Positions 35,701 to 41,705 of a DNA stretch of 64,000 bases are shown here, piece after piece. The translations under genes and the position numbers were made by a program. How positions within the stretch are numbered: position 1 is the stretch's first letter; every line of letters begins with the position of its first letter. The stretch is from Mytilus californianus (lineage: Eukaryota; Mollusca; Bivalvia; Mytilida; Mytilidae). The notes beneath the pieces were generated by a model. The model saw nothing but the letters and a program-made list of their open reading frames with translations, ran no database searches and had not been told where the DNA came from. The stretch spans positions 72,437,558 through 72,501,557 of the forward strand of contig NW_026262668.1 of NCBI RefSeq assembly GCF_021869535.1, read 5' to 3'.

Positions 35701-36123
35701 AAAATTGTATGAAAAAATTTCCAGATCCTTGATCATAATATATATTTATTTTGGACAGAAAGTAAAACAAATACATTGTTTAATTGGTGTGCAAATATTT
35801 TCATACCAACACACATTTGTTGTTATAGTATAGCCACAAAAATAGATAAAGAATATGGCATTTTATATTGGCTTTCCTTGGGAAAGTATTAAAATATAAA
35901 AAAATTATCTACATATTTACCTTGGACTCTCACTGCCAAGTAGTTTTGCAAGACCCCATAAAAAATCCTCTGCACCAGAATGGCTAAGAAATGTTGTTAT
36001 TGTAGCCTCTTTTTCCGAATGGAGATCATCAACAAAAAATTCCAAAGCTTGGTGAGATCTTTTGTCTGCATGTATTAATGCTGGGAAATAATCCTCTTTT
36101 GACCAGTTGCAAGAATTCTTCAT
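2644..36123 (-). CDS. Armadillo-like/fibronectin type III protein, 17 coding exons, complete
   Basis: Joined exons, 5' to 3' on the minus strand: 36123-35921, 24818-24632, 22792-22662, 20872-20772, 18955-18861, 13586-13390, 12811-12733, 11385-11280, 11008-10925, 10675-10526, 10244-10128, 8712-8633, 8227-8161, 7181-6985, 6016-5947, 4653-4520, 2715-2644. Total 2070 nt, 689 residues plus TAG. Every junction has GT..AG borders and matching phase. Residues 20-360 are helical armadillo/HEAT-like repeats (NAAYIIGTLAES, NAALVLARLS, NAAFAIGRL, NACFALSCLA). About 362-445, 446-533 and 536-618 are three FN3 domains with the usual Trp, Pro-rich start and L.P.T.Y signatures. Residues 620-689 form a basic Lys/Ser/Pro-rich tail. 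No signal peptide or membrane segment is seen, so it is probably an intracellular scaffold; I do not recognise a named orthologue. The start is the first ATG after an in-frame upstream stop, with A at -3. An upstream non-coding exon is possible. Intron 1 is 11.1 kb. Confidence 0.85.
2716..4519 (-). other. Intron 16 of the ARM-FN3 gene
   Basis: AT-rich, with no repeat family recognised and no coding pattern on either strand. Confidence 0.5.
4520..4653 (-). CDS. ARM-FN3 gene, exon 16 (basic tail)
   Basis: Residues 622-666. Acceptor TTCTTCCAG. Reads YDPDRPPLYQPPSERKDSIS and then a Lys/Ser-rich stretch, low complexity and probably disordered. The preferred donor is AAA|GTTTGT (same type as exon 5), which keeps phase with exon 17. 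If it is not used, the frame reads on to a TAG at about 4490, an alternative C-terminus. Confidence 0.7.
4810..5235 (+). CDS. Antisense intronic open frame, 141 codons, unknown
   Basis: Lies inside intron 15 of the minus-strand gene. Cys- and basic-rich (HLQCNHKKKCLNELRKS), with no recognised domain, signal peptide or repeat. The length is moderately unusual for such AT-rich sequence. TTGTTACAG just inside the frame could be an acceptor. Probably chance or an old remnant. Confidence 0.15.
   Translation: MSLFDLLQREKTVKPNIGQYHLQCNHKKKCLNELRKSVSRNQSYKNIFLPLRVWARLSFHNSHQGKQSLYSDRKMRSTRECQSWPDRVLKEILKVLTCEPPVRRYKSKYFKRHFHLQNVNLHLDVSGKINFISIYKYEIST
5947..6016 (-). CDS. ARM-FN3 gene, exon 15 (end of FN3-3, start of tail)
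   Basis: Residues 599-622. Acceptor ATAAACAG, donor GAAT|GTAAGT. Reads VTCLTNEGKFESKPTKKRTA: the G strand of the third FN3 domain followed by a basic linker. Confidence 0.82.
6671..6948 (+). repeat. ~280 bp interspersed element, copy 1
   Basis: Starts AAGAATGTGTCCATGTACAC and ends at TGGGGCATAACA. ATGCCCCA near the left end and TGGGGCAT at the right end form short inverted repeats. Other copies: 21091-21373 and 28677-28930 (same strand) and 51461-51790 (opposite strand). A CGGACGGACGGA-type simple repeat precedes the right end. Probably a non-autonomous (MITE-like) element. Lies in intron 14. Confidence 0.8.
6985..7181 (-). CDS. ARM-FN3 gene, exon 14 (FN3-3)
   Basis: Residues 533-598. Acceptor AATTACAG, donor GTTGTG|GTAAAT. 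Reads APSKPHVQVIGRNELHISWE, then PPEQPLGKINRYDL and RRLTPDTEYNVV: the third FN3 domain up to the F strand. Confidence 0.92.
8161..8227 (-). CDS. ARM-FN3 gene, exon 13 (FN3-2, G strand)
   Basis: Residues 511-533. Acceptor TGTTTTAG, donor TTTAG|GTAAGT. Reads ISASTSKGKGEKAHITGTTS, the typical end of an FN3 domain. Its other two phases contain stops or do not fit the neighbours. Confidence 0.87.
8633..8712 (-). CDS. ARM-FN3 gene, exon 12 (FN3-2, short exon)
   Basis: An 80 bp exon without a long open frame of its own. Found because exons 11 and 13 are out of phase without it. Acceptor TTATCTCAG, donor ATCG|GTAAGC. Its 80 nt (2 mod 3) restore the phase. It reads ELQCIISGLQPSTSYEIS, exactly the E-F segment of FN3 missing between its neighbours. 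Confidence 0.88.
8840..9190. repeat. Degenerate long inverted repeat (MITE-like)
   Basis: 8889-8922 (AATTTTCTTGCAACTAGTCA...) matches in reverse complement 9080-9115 (...TGACCAATTGCAAGAAAATT). Outer arms near 8850 and 9180 are also loosely inverted. Probably an old palindromic element in intron 11, between the minisatellite and exon 12. Confidence 0.5.
9217..10035. repeat. 50-bp minisatellite, about 16 copies, in intron 11
   Basis: The unit starts TCATGGTGGTCAGTCACAGG, then AAGTTAAGCAACTAACAATC and ends AATTCATCAA. I count 16 starts from 9219 on, then a broken seventeenth. Some units gain 4 bp by AATC slippage. The second half of the unit resembles the 3' tail of mollusc SINEs, so the array may have grown from a SINE end. 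Confidence 0.95.
10128..10244 (-). CDS. ARM-FN3 gene, exon 11 (FN3-2, first half)
   Basis: Residues 445-484. Acceptor ATTTACAG, donor TTTAG|GTAAGT. Reads PTAPQNIRIVGYTISQLKIG then WDPPDQINGTIKGYHVYL, a textbook FN3 first half. Confidence 0.9.
10526..10675 (-). CDS. ARM-FN3 gene, exon 10 (FN3-1, second half)
   Basis: Residues 395-445. Acceptor ATTTTAG, donor GCTG|GTAAGG. Carries DVTGLHPCAQYSYKLRAYTE, the L.P...Y..K.RAY F-strand signature, and the G-strand SPFSDPVSIVTEE. Confidence 0.9.
10925..11008 (-). CDS. ARM-FN3 gene, exon 9 (FN3-1, first half)
   Basis: Residues 367-395. Acceptor TGTTTCAG, donor GACG|GTATGT. Reads VVGSNMVRCLWDPIS, with the B/C-strand Trp-Asp-Pro signature of FN3, then GFPVRYQIFD. 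Confidence 0.87.
11280..11385 (-). CDS. ARM-FN3 gene, exon 8 (end of helical region, start of FN3-1)
   Basis: Residues 332-367. Acceptor CATTTTAG, donor GGAAG|GTATAG. The last helix (EEACITLEILKKLEKP) runs into PSPPNVE, the Pro-rich A strand that starts the first FN3 domain. Confidence 0.85.
11817..12655 (-). other. Intron 7: imperfect tandem duplication and chance open frames
   Basis: 12240-12350 and 12410-12525 are diverged copies (GTAGGTGTCTGACAGA..., AACTCATCACAG...). The 150-codon minus frame at 11817-12269 has no domain pattern, is rich in Phe/Ile/His and runs into one duplicated copy. I do not regard it as a gene. Confidence 0.5.
12733..12811 (-). CDS. ARM-FN3 gene, exon 7
   Basis: Residues 305-331. 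Acceptor TTTTACAG, donor AAAG|GTAATA. Reads TLRTLASQPRGCLRLREHSK, completing the Met codon split at the end of exon 6 and continuing the last well-formed repeat. Confidence 0.86.
13390..13586 (-). CDS. ARM-FN3 gene, exon 6 (armadillo-like repeats)
   Basis: Residues 240-305. Acceptor TTTCACAG, donor CCAT|GTAAGT. Contains ASKNACFALSCLATNPEGH followed by DVINTLTNLLNAEDSETGWF, two consecutive helical repeats. The plus-strand open frame over the same bases is a shadow. Confidence 0.9.
13640..13700 (-). repeat. Short interspersed repeat, 'GAGATGTGGTATGATTGCCA' type
   Basis: The reverse complement reads GGAGATGTGGTATGATTGCC then AACGAGACAACTATCCACCA. The same unit occurs forward at 27297-27360. It is a repeat I associate with mussel sequences. 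Confidence 0.6.
13940..15953. mobile_element. Outer repeat element ('gctcacttggcc' type) with a nested tandem-core element
   Basis: The left end has TAGAGGCTCTAAAGAGCCTG (itself palindromic). The right end has the hairpin GCTCACTTGGCCCTTTTGGG/CCAGGTGAGC at about 15919-15949, preceded by an ACGACGGACGACAGACG tract. The interior at 14461-15550 is a second element. A related right half lies at 17575-18205 and a decayed one at 25330-25490. Lies in intron 5. Confidence 0.65.
14461..15550 (-). mobile_element. Tandem-core element, copy 1 (about 147-bp units x6)
   Basis: Bounded by ACAAGCATGCACACACTGAA on the left and a GTCGAGCTTTCTGCGACAAA/AGTCGCAGGCTC hairpin on the right. The core units carry GAACCATGAAAATGAGGTCA at 14596, 14742, 14890, 15039, about 15187 and 15339. 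Non-coding. It resembles bivalve pearl-type/Helitron-derived elements with tandem cores, but that assignment is inference. Confidence 0.7.
15954..16164. repeat. Left copy of ~220 bp direct repeat flanking the LINE
   Basis: From TCAAATCCTAACAGCTGAGG to AATTTTGAGT. The same sequence recurs at about 18201-18410 with roughly two differences. Together with the adjoining end of the 'gctcacttggcc' element it brackets the retrotransposon. Confidence 0.9.
16165..17575 (-). mobile_element. 5'-truncated non-LTR retrotransposon (CR1/Jockey-like LINE)
   Basis: Holds the 3' part of a LINE ORF2 in minus orientation. The 5' break is at about 17575, where the sequence switches to the neighbouring repeat. The element stops within about ten bases of the ORF stop, with no poly(A). 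Confidence 0.85.
16172..17560 (-). pseudogene. LINE reverse transcriptase, truncated and frameshifted
   Basis: The 421-codon frame 16172-17437 carries the core of a non-LTR reverse transcriptase: SGFRPHHSCQTALI, LLDFKKAFDLVDHDIL, KFGVPQGSILGPLLFVLFIN, the catalytic YADD (about 17010-17030), and a C-terminal LWNGLPYEVRKVQNTFSFK typical of CR1/L2/Jockey-type ORF2. Upstream, NYRPISVLPSLSKVLE (RT motif 1) reads in the same frame, but about one base too many near 17535-17540 breaks it from KNAKVTPV. The endonuclease half is missing, so this is a dead copy. Family placement beyond 'CR1/Jockey group' is not possible by eye. Confidence 0.9.
17575..18205. repeat. Right part of the 'gctcacttggcc' element
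   Basis: Contains two ATGATGATTGTGGC blocks (about 17579 and 18062), the GACGGACGACGGACGACAGA tract and the terminal hairpin at about 18167-18198. It is truncated on the left by the LINE boundary. Confidence 0.7.
18201..18410. repeat. Right copy of ~220 bp direct repeat
   Basis: Near-identical to 15954-16164. After the shared AATTTTGAGT it continues into TGCGAACC, the presumed original flank. Confidence 0.9.
18861..18955 (-). CDS. ARM-FN3 gene, exon 5 (armadillo-like repeat)
   Basis: Residues 208-239. Acceptor TATACAG, donor AATG|GTTTGT (a weak but legal donor). The translation RGMNAAFAIGRLCDMEEGRK is a clear armadillo repeat. The phase enters at 1 and leaves at 0. Confidence 0.87.
20210..20473 (+). 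CDS. Putative small secreted cationic peptide precursor, 87 aa
   Basis: Intronless frame on the strand opposite the ARM-FN3 gene, in its intron 4. The N-terminus MSLYVYGLIVVCLTVTSISC looks like a signal peptide (short n-region, hydrophobic core, small residues at the likely cleavage site). A basic segment with RREKK and HNRR follows, then SIWNKGQQIWNAIGKYMG, which can form an amphipathic helix with two Trp. The end is acidic/polar and Cys-containing (NVCSVCGTVSK). Signal peptide, basic amphipathic part and acidic tail is an order known from animal host-defence and neuropeptide precursors; I recognise no specific family. GTAGGC after ATAATAG could be a donor, so the true exon might be shorter. 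No poly(A) signal or promoter is evident, so a chance frame remains possible. Confidence 0.3.
   Translation: MSLYVYGLIVVCLTVTSISCISRREKKLTIHIIGRLHNRRSIWNKGQQIWNAIGKYMGILDRDRNLALEQPNNESPNVCSVCGTVSK
20772..20872 (-). CDS. ARM-FN3 gene, exon 4
   Basis: Residues 174-208. Acceptor TTTTCCAG, donor GCAG|GTAAAA. Reads LSISENGCLSVLKHDNSQQI with no stop in the required phase and ends with one base of a Gly codon. Confidence 0.85.
21091..21373 (+). repeat. ~280 bp interspersed element, copy 2
   Basis: Same left end (AAGAATGTGTCC) and internal block (GTTCAGTGGACCGTGAAATT) as copy 1; right end GTGGGGTATAAAAA. Located in intron 3 of the ARM-FN3 gene. Confidence 0.8.
22662..22792 (-). CDS. ARM-FN3 gene, exon 3 (armadillo-like repeats)
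   Basis: Residues 131-174. Acceptor TTTTAG, donor GCTAG|GTAAGG. The translation includes WTASNAALVLAR, again the N-A-A-x-x-L core of an armadillo helix. It ends with two bases of an Arg codon. Confidence 0.88.
23354..24560 (-). mobile_element. Tandem-core element, copy 2 (about 147-bp units x7)
   Basis: Same ends as the 14461 copy: ACAAGAGTGCACACGCTGAT at left, GCCGCCGCCGGATCACTATC and the GTCGAGC...GCTCGAC hairpin at right. Seven core units at about 147 bp spacing (23463 to 24352). It ends about 70 bp from the donor of exon 2 of the ARM-FN3 gene. Open frames across it repeat the unit and are not genes. Confidence 0.75.
24632..24818 (-). CDS. ARM-FN3 gene, exon 2 (armadillo-like repeats)
   Basis: Residues 68-130. 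The acceptor ATCAACAG matches the two-base overhang of exon 1, giving R-VAGNAAYIIGTLAES, a typical armadillo helix-3 pattern. The donor is TTG|GTAAGT, phase 0. It also carries DLTNMLGFDDSESVMNAAG, a second repeat. Confidence 0.88.
25330..25490. repeat. Decayed 3' end of the 'gctcacttggcc' element
   Basis: CCAAGTGATGGCAAAAGCTC followed by ACTTGGCTTTTTATG matches the right end of the elements at 15.9 and 18.2 kb, but the hairpin is broken. Confidence 0.5.
26135..26205 (-). repeat. tRNA-derived sequence (possible SINE head or tRNA pseudogene)
   Basis: On the minus strand, GAGTTCAAGTCCTAAC resembles a tRNA T-arm/B box, and about 30 bases upstream TTGCCATGGTTAAG resembles an A box. No full cloverleaf can be folded by eye, so it is not called as a functional tRNA. 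Confidence 0.3.
27297..27360 (+). repeat. Short interspersed repeat, second copy
   Basis: AGGAGATGTGGTAAGATTGC, AATGAGATAACA and CCACCAGAGACCAAA match the reverse complement of 13640-13700. Located in intron 1. Confidence 0.55.
28677..28930 (+). repeat. ~280 bp interspersed element, copy 3
   Basis: Same family as copy 1, slightly shortened in the GGACGGAC tract, ending GTGGGGCATAAAA. Located in intron 1. Confidence 0.8.
30190..30540. repeat. Decayed copies of the 147-bp core unit
   Basis: Contains recognisable pieces of the unit (ATCATTCCATACACTAGATA, TTGACC, GTATCTAAGAAACAGAC) with many changes and no element ends. Intron 1. Confidence 0.5.
31517..31663 (+). mobile_element. SINE, 5'-truncated, with perfect 13-bp target duplication
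   Basis: A 147 bp insert containing TCCGGGCACTCCGGCTTCCT, CCACCAATAAAAACTGGC and AGTGGCGTTAAAACACCAAC, ending (AATC)n. This is a 3' SINE region widespread in molluscs. It is bracketed by two exact copies of TCTATGACTAAAC (31504-31516 and 31664-31676). The minus-strand 61-codon frame over it is not a gene. Confidence 0.88.
32695..32868. mobile_element. Small MITE with terminal inverted repeats
   Basis: The left end AATATTCTTTGTTTGATGTT/GCCTACC is mirrored at the right by GGTAGGCAACATCAAACAAT. The interior is T-rich with GTAGGTAGGTAGG. The TTTGTTTG core of the end resembles the inverted repeats at 55193 and 56772. Confidence 0.7.
35921..36123 (-). CDS. ARM-FN3 gene, coding exon 1
   Basis: Encodes residues 1-68, starting MKNSCNWSKEDYF. 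The ATG at 36123 is preceded by AAA. The frame is open back to a TAA about 50 nt upstream, and no earlier ATG lies in that stretch. The donor is AAG|GTAAAT, leaving two bases that complete an Arg codon in exon 2. Contains the first helical segment (ALEFFVDDL, FLWGLAKLLGSESP). Confidence 0.8.
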
Positions 36124-36162
36124 TTTACAGATATTTACTCCTCGACTGGCCAATTTTGTCAA

Positions 36163-36360
36163 TGACCTTTGTTACTTTATTTACATTTTAAATTTTTTAT
36201 TTCAGAGTACGTTATGACTTATTCTTTAAGTTTGATAACATCACTAAAAATGGGCAATGAAAATTTCCACATGACTTACTACCCTCCATGTTGTTTACGG
36301 GTAACTACCGAATGCCTCTCGCGGGGAACAACGAGATTGTAAAAGTCGCTTATATCATTC
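36163..36360 (-). promoter_or_regulatory. Probable 5' UTR/promoter zone of the ARM-FN3 gene
   Basis: The stretch just upstream of the start codon, near 36290-36350, holds several CpG steps (ACGGGTAAC, CTCGCGGGG, AACGAGA) in an otherwise AT-rich, CpG-poor setting. No clear TATA box or initiator is seen. Placement is inferred from position and composition only. Confidence 0.25.
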
Positions 36361-36999
36361 TTTTCTGAAAAAAATACACTCCTTTCAACTGAGTACCTCA
36401 ATTTTTGGAATCAAACGAATTAATTGTGGATACTTCATGTATATTTTGTGAGATTTACTGGGACACACAAATTCATGACTCATACTATTTAATTGTTTTT
36501 GTCAATGATGTAAGCTGTTGTTCTTCTTTTTTAACTTTCTAACTTGATAGTACTTGTAAGTGTTTATATCATGATATTTATTCTACTTGACATGTTTACA
36601 TCATTACATTTTGATGTATGTATTTTGTAAGGTTTTCTTGATTTGTTAACCATCAATTTTTGATTAAGATACAGTCATTTATTTGACCAATGGACCTACA
36701 TTTTGCTCATTTTTGTTTAGACAATGTTAAGAGATTTTTTTAAAGACAAGTCCATAGTTTTAAAAATAACTTAGTATAACTGGTATCCGGTCGTTCCGTC
36801 CCCAAACCGATCCGGCCCCAAGTCGATCCGGCCCAGGTCGATCCGTCCCTACGTCGATCCGGCCCCATAATAAAATATGAATAAACTATATTGACTTTGG
36901 AGGATTTTGTAACAAATTTTAACAGTATTTATTTAAATGGAATTTGTAAAAATGATGAATGACAACAGGTAAGTGAAGTATTGGAGTACCAGTCAAAGA

Positions 37000-39900
37000 A
37001 TTATTTTAAATCGATACGAAAATGAGTGTGATTGTGTCTGTTTATATAGCAGCGTCAACATATTAATATGAAGTTATTTTCCATGATAACTTTGAACGTC
37101 ATGGCTTTTTTTATTTTATTTAATTCACACACAGAAAAGCTTAATAAATATTTACAGTCCAATGGAGCCTATAAAATTTAACTCATCATATTGACTTGTT
37201 TTATCAAATCATTAGTCTATAATTGGTTTGTTTATGCAACAATTGTCTAATGATTGTGAACTAAGGTAATGCCACTCGTGATCACTTAATTCAATCAAAT
37301 CCTGATTGATTAAAGTTACGTAATCACTGGTCTTTATAGTTTGATCTTTTGTTTGGTGTTATGTGTTATAATAATTAATTGTATTTTTTTTCAGGTAACA
37401 TAAGAGGCTTCTATAACACGTTTTTTTTTGTTGTAATATCGAATATAGTCAATATATTTTTTTTAAGTTGACAATATTTTGAATAGTTGTGTGTAGATAA
37501 AAAAAACAAGTTATATGAGTATCCATTATTCTTTATTGTAAGATAATAACAAAATAATTACACTCGATGCACGTGAAGATCACATCTATTTCTTCATTTA
37601 CCATGCGTCTGTATTCCAGTAGAGATACCCCTATAAAGGAATTTAAAAAAGTAAATATCTATCTTTATAATGTAAAATACAAATATATAATACAAAAAAA
37701 TTGAATTTATAAGCTTTTTGCCATTTAACACCAGAAAAACACGGAAGTTAATATTCCCAGATTTAAAACAAAACTATATACTTTTTTCATATTTATGGTT
37801 TAATGATTTAATGATGAAAGCAAAGACAAAAATATTTAAGACTTATATACAAAATTACAGTTTGATTATATTAAAGGGAAACTTCGCAAAAAAATAAAAA
37901 ATTGATATTATGTCCATTCTGTATAAAAAAGCACAAATTCATAAATATTAAAGTTTTATTCTGCTAGATAAGAGATCACCCTCGATTTTAAATTTAGAGT
38001 ATCAATTCTCTGCGTGCGGCCATTTTGACATCTTCTCGGTTTAGAAACCCCGATATATCTATAAACCACAAAGGACCAAAACCAGCAGTAACCTAACGTA
38101 GTCGCATTTATCCGACTAACTAACTTGATACGGAAAATGTAATTATTTTTTTTAAATAACTATGGTCTGTCGTTTTAAAACTGTTTTTTCTTTACGAAGT
38201 TTTTGAAACAAGAAATTTATATGGGAATTAGTTAAAAAGTCAAAGTTCAAAGTCATAAATAAGTTTTCCGTGTAAAATCGTTTTCGAAAATCTAATTTGT
38301 TCATAATTCTTTTATGTAATAAACTTATTTAAATAAATTCGGACCTTCTCTTATCTGATCACCAGCATGGCTAAAGGAATTATTCCCTGAGGTATTGTGA
38401 GGTGACACGTCCAGGTATTCAAGCGATTTCCTGTCGGGTTTAAAAACTCTTATTACACAATTACATAAAGCATGTTCATGCATCGGTTCACTTCTGAGGG
38501 TATTGATTAGTGTACACGGCCGATAACTTGTAACTTTCCATTTTAAAACTATCAGGTGTAATATACATCTTTGTCTTGCGTGTCCGATAGTGATATACTA
38601 GTCATTACTAAACTCATACGCTTGTTTATAAATAACATTTCTAGTGTAAAGAATGATATTTATGAAAATCTAAATAATTCCAAAAAAAGATTTGATAAAA
38701 TAAAAATCTATGTATATACTCGTCAATAATGATGGACATTTTGAAACATGAAAAACTATTGATTTAAAAAATACGCACTTGTCGATCATTGGTTTATACG
38801 CCTAGATAGAAAGTTACGGAACTATAGATAGTCGCAATTTAAAATTGTATATTGAATATAAGAAAGAACATCTAGAACCAATTTGATTTAAATACAGGTC
38901 GATATCTAACTTGCTTTGGTTCATCGAAGTTATGGACATAGTAAAATCACAGATTTATATTTCAATTAGATTGTTCTCGAACAGTTGAAGAAAATCGTCA
39001 TCATCACAATTGTTGGGTATAATGTATATTAATGTGAACATGGTTCTAATAGAACCTTATGCCAATTTTCCTGTTCCGACATGCATGTAATATATATGCC
39101 ACTGGACGTACACTAATGATCCCCAAAAGTTTATTTGAAGAAATAAAGAAACTTCACTCCGGATAGACTGATAGTAGTTGTATTAACGTCTGATCAGGTT
39201 GAGGGTTGATTAATTTATTACGTTAGCTTGTGGGGGAATAAACCATTCCCACTATTGCACTTATGCATAAAATATTCAATAAGAGTAATATAAGAGAAAA
39301 TATAAATACGAAAAGTCGCATATCTGGTAAAAAAAAAAGTCTCACCAACTATAGGATTTCACGTACAATTGTCATTATGATCGAAATAACGGACAGTCAT
39401 TAAAATACATGCATGTACGCTTTGATAAAAAGGGGTGCCGCAGTTGCATATAATTCATCATAAATCTATTTCAAGTTTATACTTTCCTGTTATTCTTATC
39501 AGTTAACGCAGAGACATGTAACTATACATCTCTAGTTAACGACAATCAACTATATAAATATCTGAATCTGATGAGACTTATCTCCAGTGGTTCATCTCTT
39601 TCTTTTTTTTTTATTTGGGCAGGAACATAAACATTGTTAGATATAATGTTCCCAGGTTTGATGGGGGTGGGGGGTCAAGTCTATCGAAAGTTTTTTCTGT
39701 CTCAAACCCACATTTCTCTTTTATCATTTTTTTTTAATGTTTTTCAAACCGGAAAATAATTTTTGTTCTTAATTATTCGATCTCATTCCAATAAGACAAA
39801 GTTGACCTTAAATTTCCTGTAAACTTTTTAATTATCTTTCTTCAAATGGCTGAAGTATTTATACGTTGTGAGATTTAAAATATTTTGATAAGGACATTAA

Positions 39901-40740
39901 TTCCTGAATATGTAAATAAAGATCGCTTTGGACGGACCAAATTATATAATTGCAATTGGTAATTATCTATTTCAAATATTCAAGGTTACCGATTCTAATT
40001 TAAAATAGTACAATTTTTAGTTCATACACTCGTGTTTAGAATGCCATTATTATTTATTCAATTAAATTAATTCAGTATTTCATTGTTACAAAAATATTCA
40101 GCAGTCAGAATTCATTTTAAACTGAGCTTACGGAAAATATAAAAATGTACCACGGCTATCCAGTCATTGTGCCACCATATTACTCCCTCAAAATAATTAT
40201 ATTTCTTTTTTTTTTTTTCTGTCTCAAACTATCACTCCCGTTTATCATTCATACGAAATGATGTTCACACCTGGAACGGTGAACTGTGACGGCTAAAATT
40301 CACTGAGTGAAGATCAAAAGATTAGAATTACAGAATGCAAACCTTTAAATACCTTGAATTTAACCACGCATTCAAATGTTTGCTAGACTGAAGTAAAAGG
40401 TGAGAATACAAACATGCATTTTTAATACACTATCAGTTAAATATGTTTGTTGAAAATATCCGTCGGAAATAAAATTCATAAAAATATTCTATTGTATGAT
40501 TTACTTTTATTACTATAATGACTATAATCATATCAGAAATCCTTAAAATATAAATCATACATTTTATTTTTAAAAGTTGCACGGCTGATCACTTTACTTT
40601 CTTAATTATTAGTTGGTTAATAGCTACGCCAAAAGTCATCGATGCGCTTTAAATCGCGTTATTAGATGATTAACGAACAAGACTTAAATGAGATTAATTC
40701 CACTCCCGGTATGCAAAAAGACTTAAACTACGTCACAGAA
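37000..40740. other. MULE interior without identified coding sequence
   Basis: AT-rich, with no open frame of 60 codons or more that I can link to a transposase. 38000-38110 is a more GC/CpG-rich patch (GTGCGGCCATTTTGACATCT) of unknown role. Confidence 0.5.
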
Positions 40741-40914
40741 GTCAGGAAGTTCGAATAAATAAAATTAATAATTCCCAATTTTCTTCTTTATTAGTTTTCA
40801 TATCCAGATAAAACTTGGTGAATATGTTTTTTATGGTATTATGAACATAATAAGATGATAAGTAAAAAATCGCGAATTTTCCCTTTAAAGCAAAAAGTGA
40901 AAATAGAAACTTAC

Positions 40915-41017
40915 CGGTATTACAGAGACGGTGTTGCCACTTTGAACATTGCTCACATTGAAGTGCATGCTGCCGAGGTCTAACATGTTGGTCACATACC
41001 ACACAAGGAAAAGCCAT
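40915..41017 (-). CDS. PHD-like zinc-finger first exon of a MULE-associated protein
   Basis: Starts MAFPCVVCDQHVRPRQHALQ and continues CEQCSKWQHRLCNT. Donor ACCG|GTAAGT leaves one base. Zinc ligands C5, C8, C21, C24, H29 and C32 follow a PHD-like spacing. Mollusc MULE transposase proteins are known to me with this kind of N-terminal finger. Its place and inward orientation just inside the transposon end support that. I found no further exon or DDE core downstream, so the gene is probably internally deleted. Confidence 0.6.
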
Positions 41018-41705
41018 TGTGATATTAAAAGCAAACGCATTCTGTCTCCTCTTTTATAGAAAGGATTCGGCAAATAAACAACATTTCTTTTAAGAACTTA
41101 AAACAAAAAACAAAGTTTGAATGTATCAGCTGGGGATCGGCTTGAACCGTTGTGTATGTAACTATTTGTTATTACAAAGGATCACAGTCAATTGAAAGAA
41201 AATGCTAATTACTGCTGATTAATGTTGATTATAATTATACCCAATAATCTTGAAAACTTGTAATGAAAACATAATCAACATAGTTGTTTTAAACTCTTTT
41301 AAAGAAAATATTTGTCAAAGGCCAATTTTTTTTTCCGTACACCTTTTACATTATAATAAAATTCATAAACATTTATGAATTACAATTAATATATATCTTT
41401 ATTTTTAATCCTCATAAATATATTTTTTTATTGGGCCGGATCGACGTTGGGCCTGATCGACGTGGGACGGATCGACTTGGGCCGGATCGACGTGGGGCCG
41501 GATCGACATGAAAGCGTATAACTTTACCAGTTTAATTAAATAATTATAAAAATGATAATGGGGCCATTAAGAAGTTTTCAATTTAAAGTCTTCTGCAGTC
41601 TATATTCTAGTAGAATCCAGGTACTGAGGTAGGTAAGTATTTAAGGCCAACTCAAATTAATTATCCTCTTCTCGTGGGTTTTCTAGCCATTAAGAATGCA
41701 TTGTG

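Larger units (their letters stand above)
25491..35920 (-). other. Bulk of intron 1 of the ARM-FN3 gene
   Basis: About 10 kb of AT-rich DNA. Apart from the repeats listed separately I see nothing nameable. Open frames of 60-100 codons (27511-27813, 31855-32130, 34513-34803) lack domain patterns, repeats or coherent splice context. A TACACCCTTCGGC...CAGGGTGTA palindrome lies near 29800. Confidence 0.5.
36782..41515. mobile_element. Mutator-like (MULE) DNA transposon, apparently non-autonomous
   Basis: Both ends carry inverted arrays of a ~16-bp unit. Left (36782-36870): CCGATCCGGCCCCAAGTCGA and further units. Right (41430-41515): the same units in reverse complement (GGGCCGGATCGACGT...). The outermost 23 bases of the two ends match at about 16. 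The 8-mer GTATAACT directly flanks both ends (36774-36781, 41516-41523), a target duplication in the usual MULE range of 8-11 bp. A PHD-like exon lies just inside the right end. The remaining ~3.9 kb shows no transposase-length frame. Confidence 0.8.
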
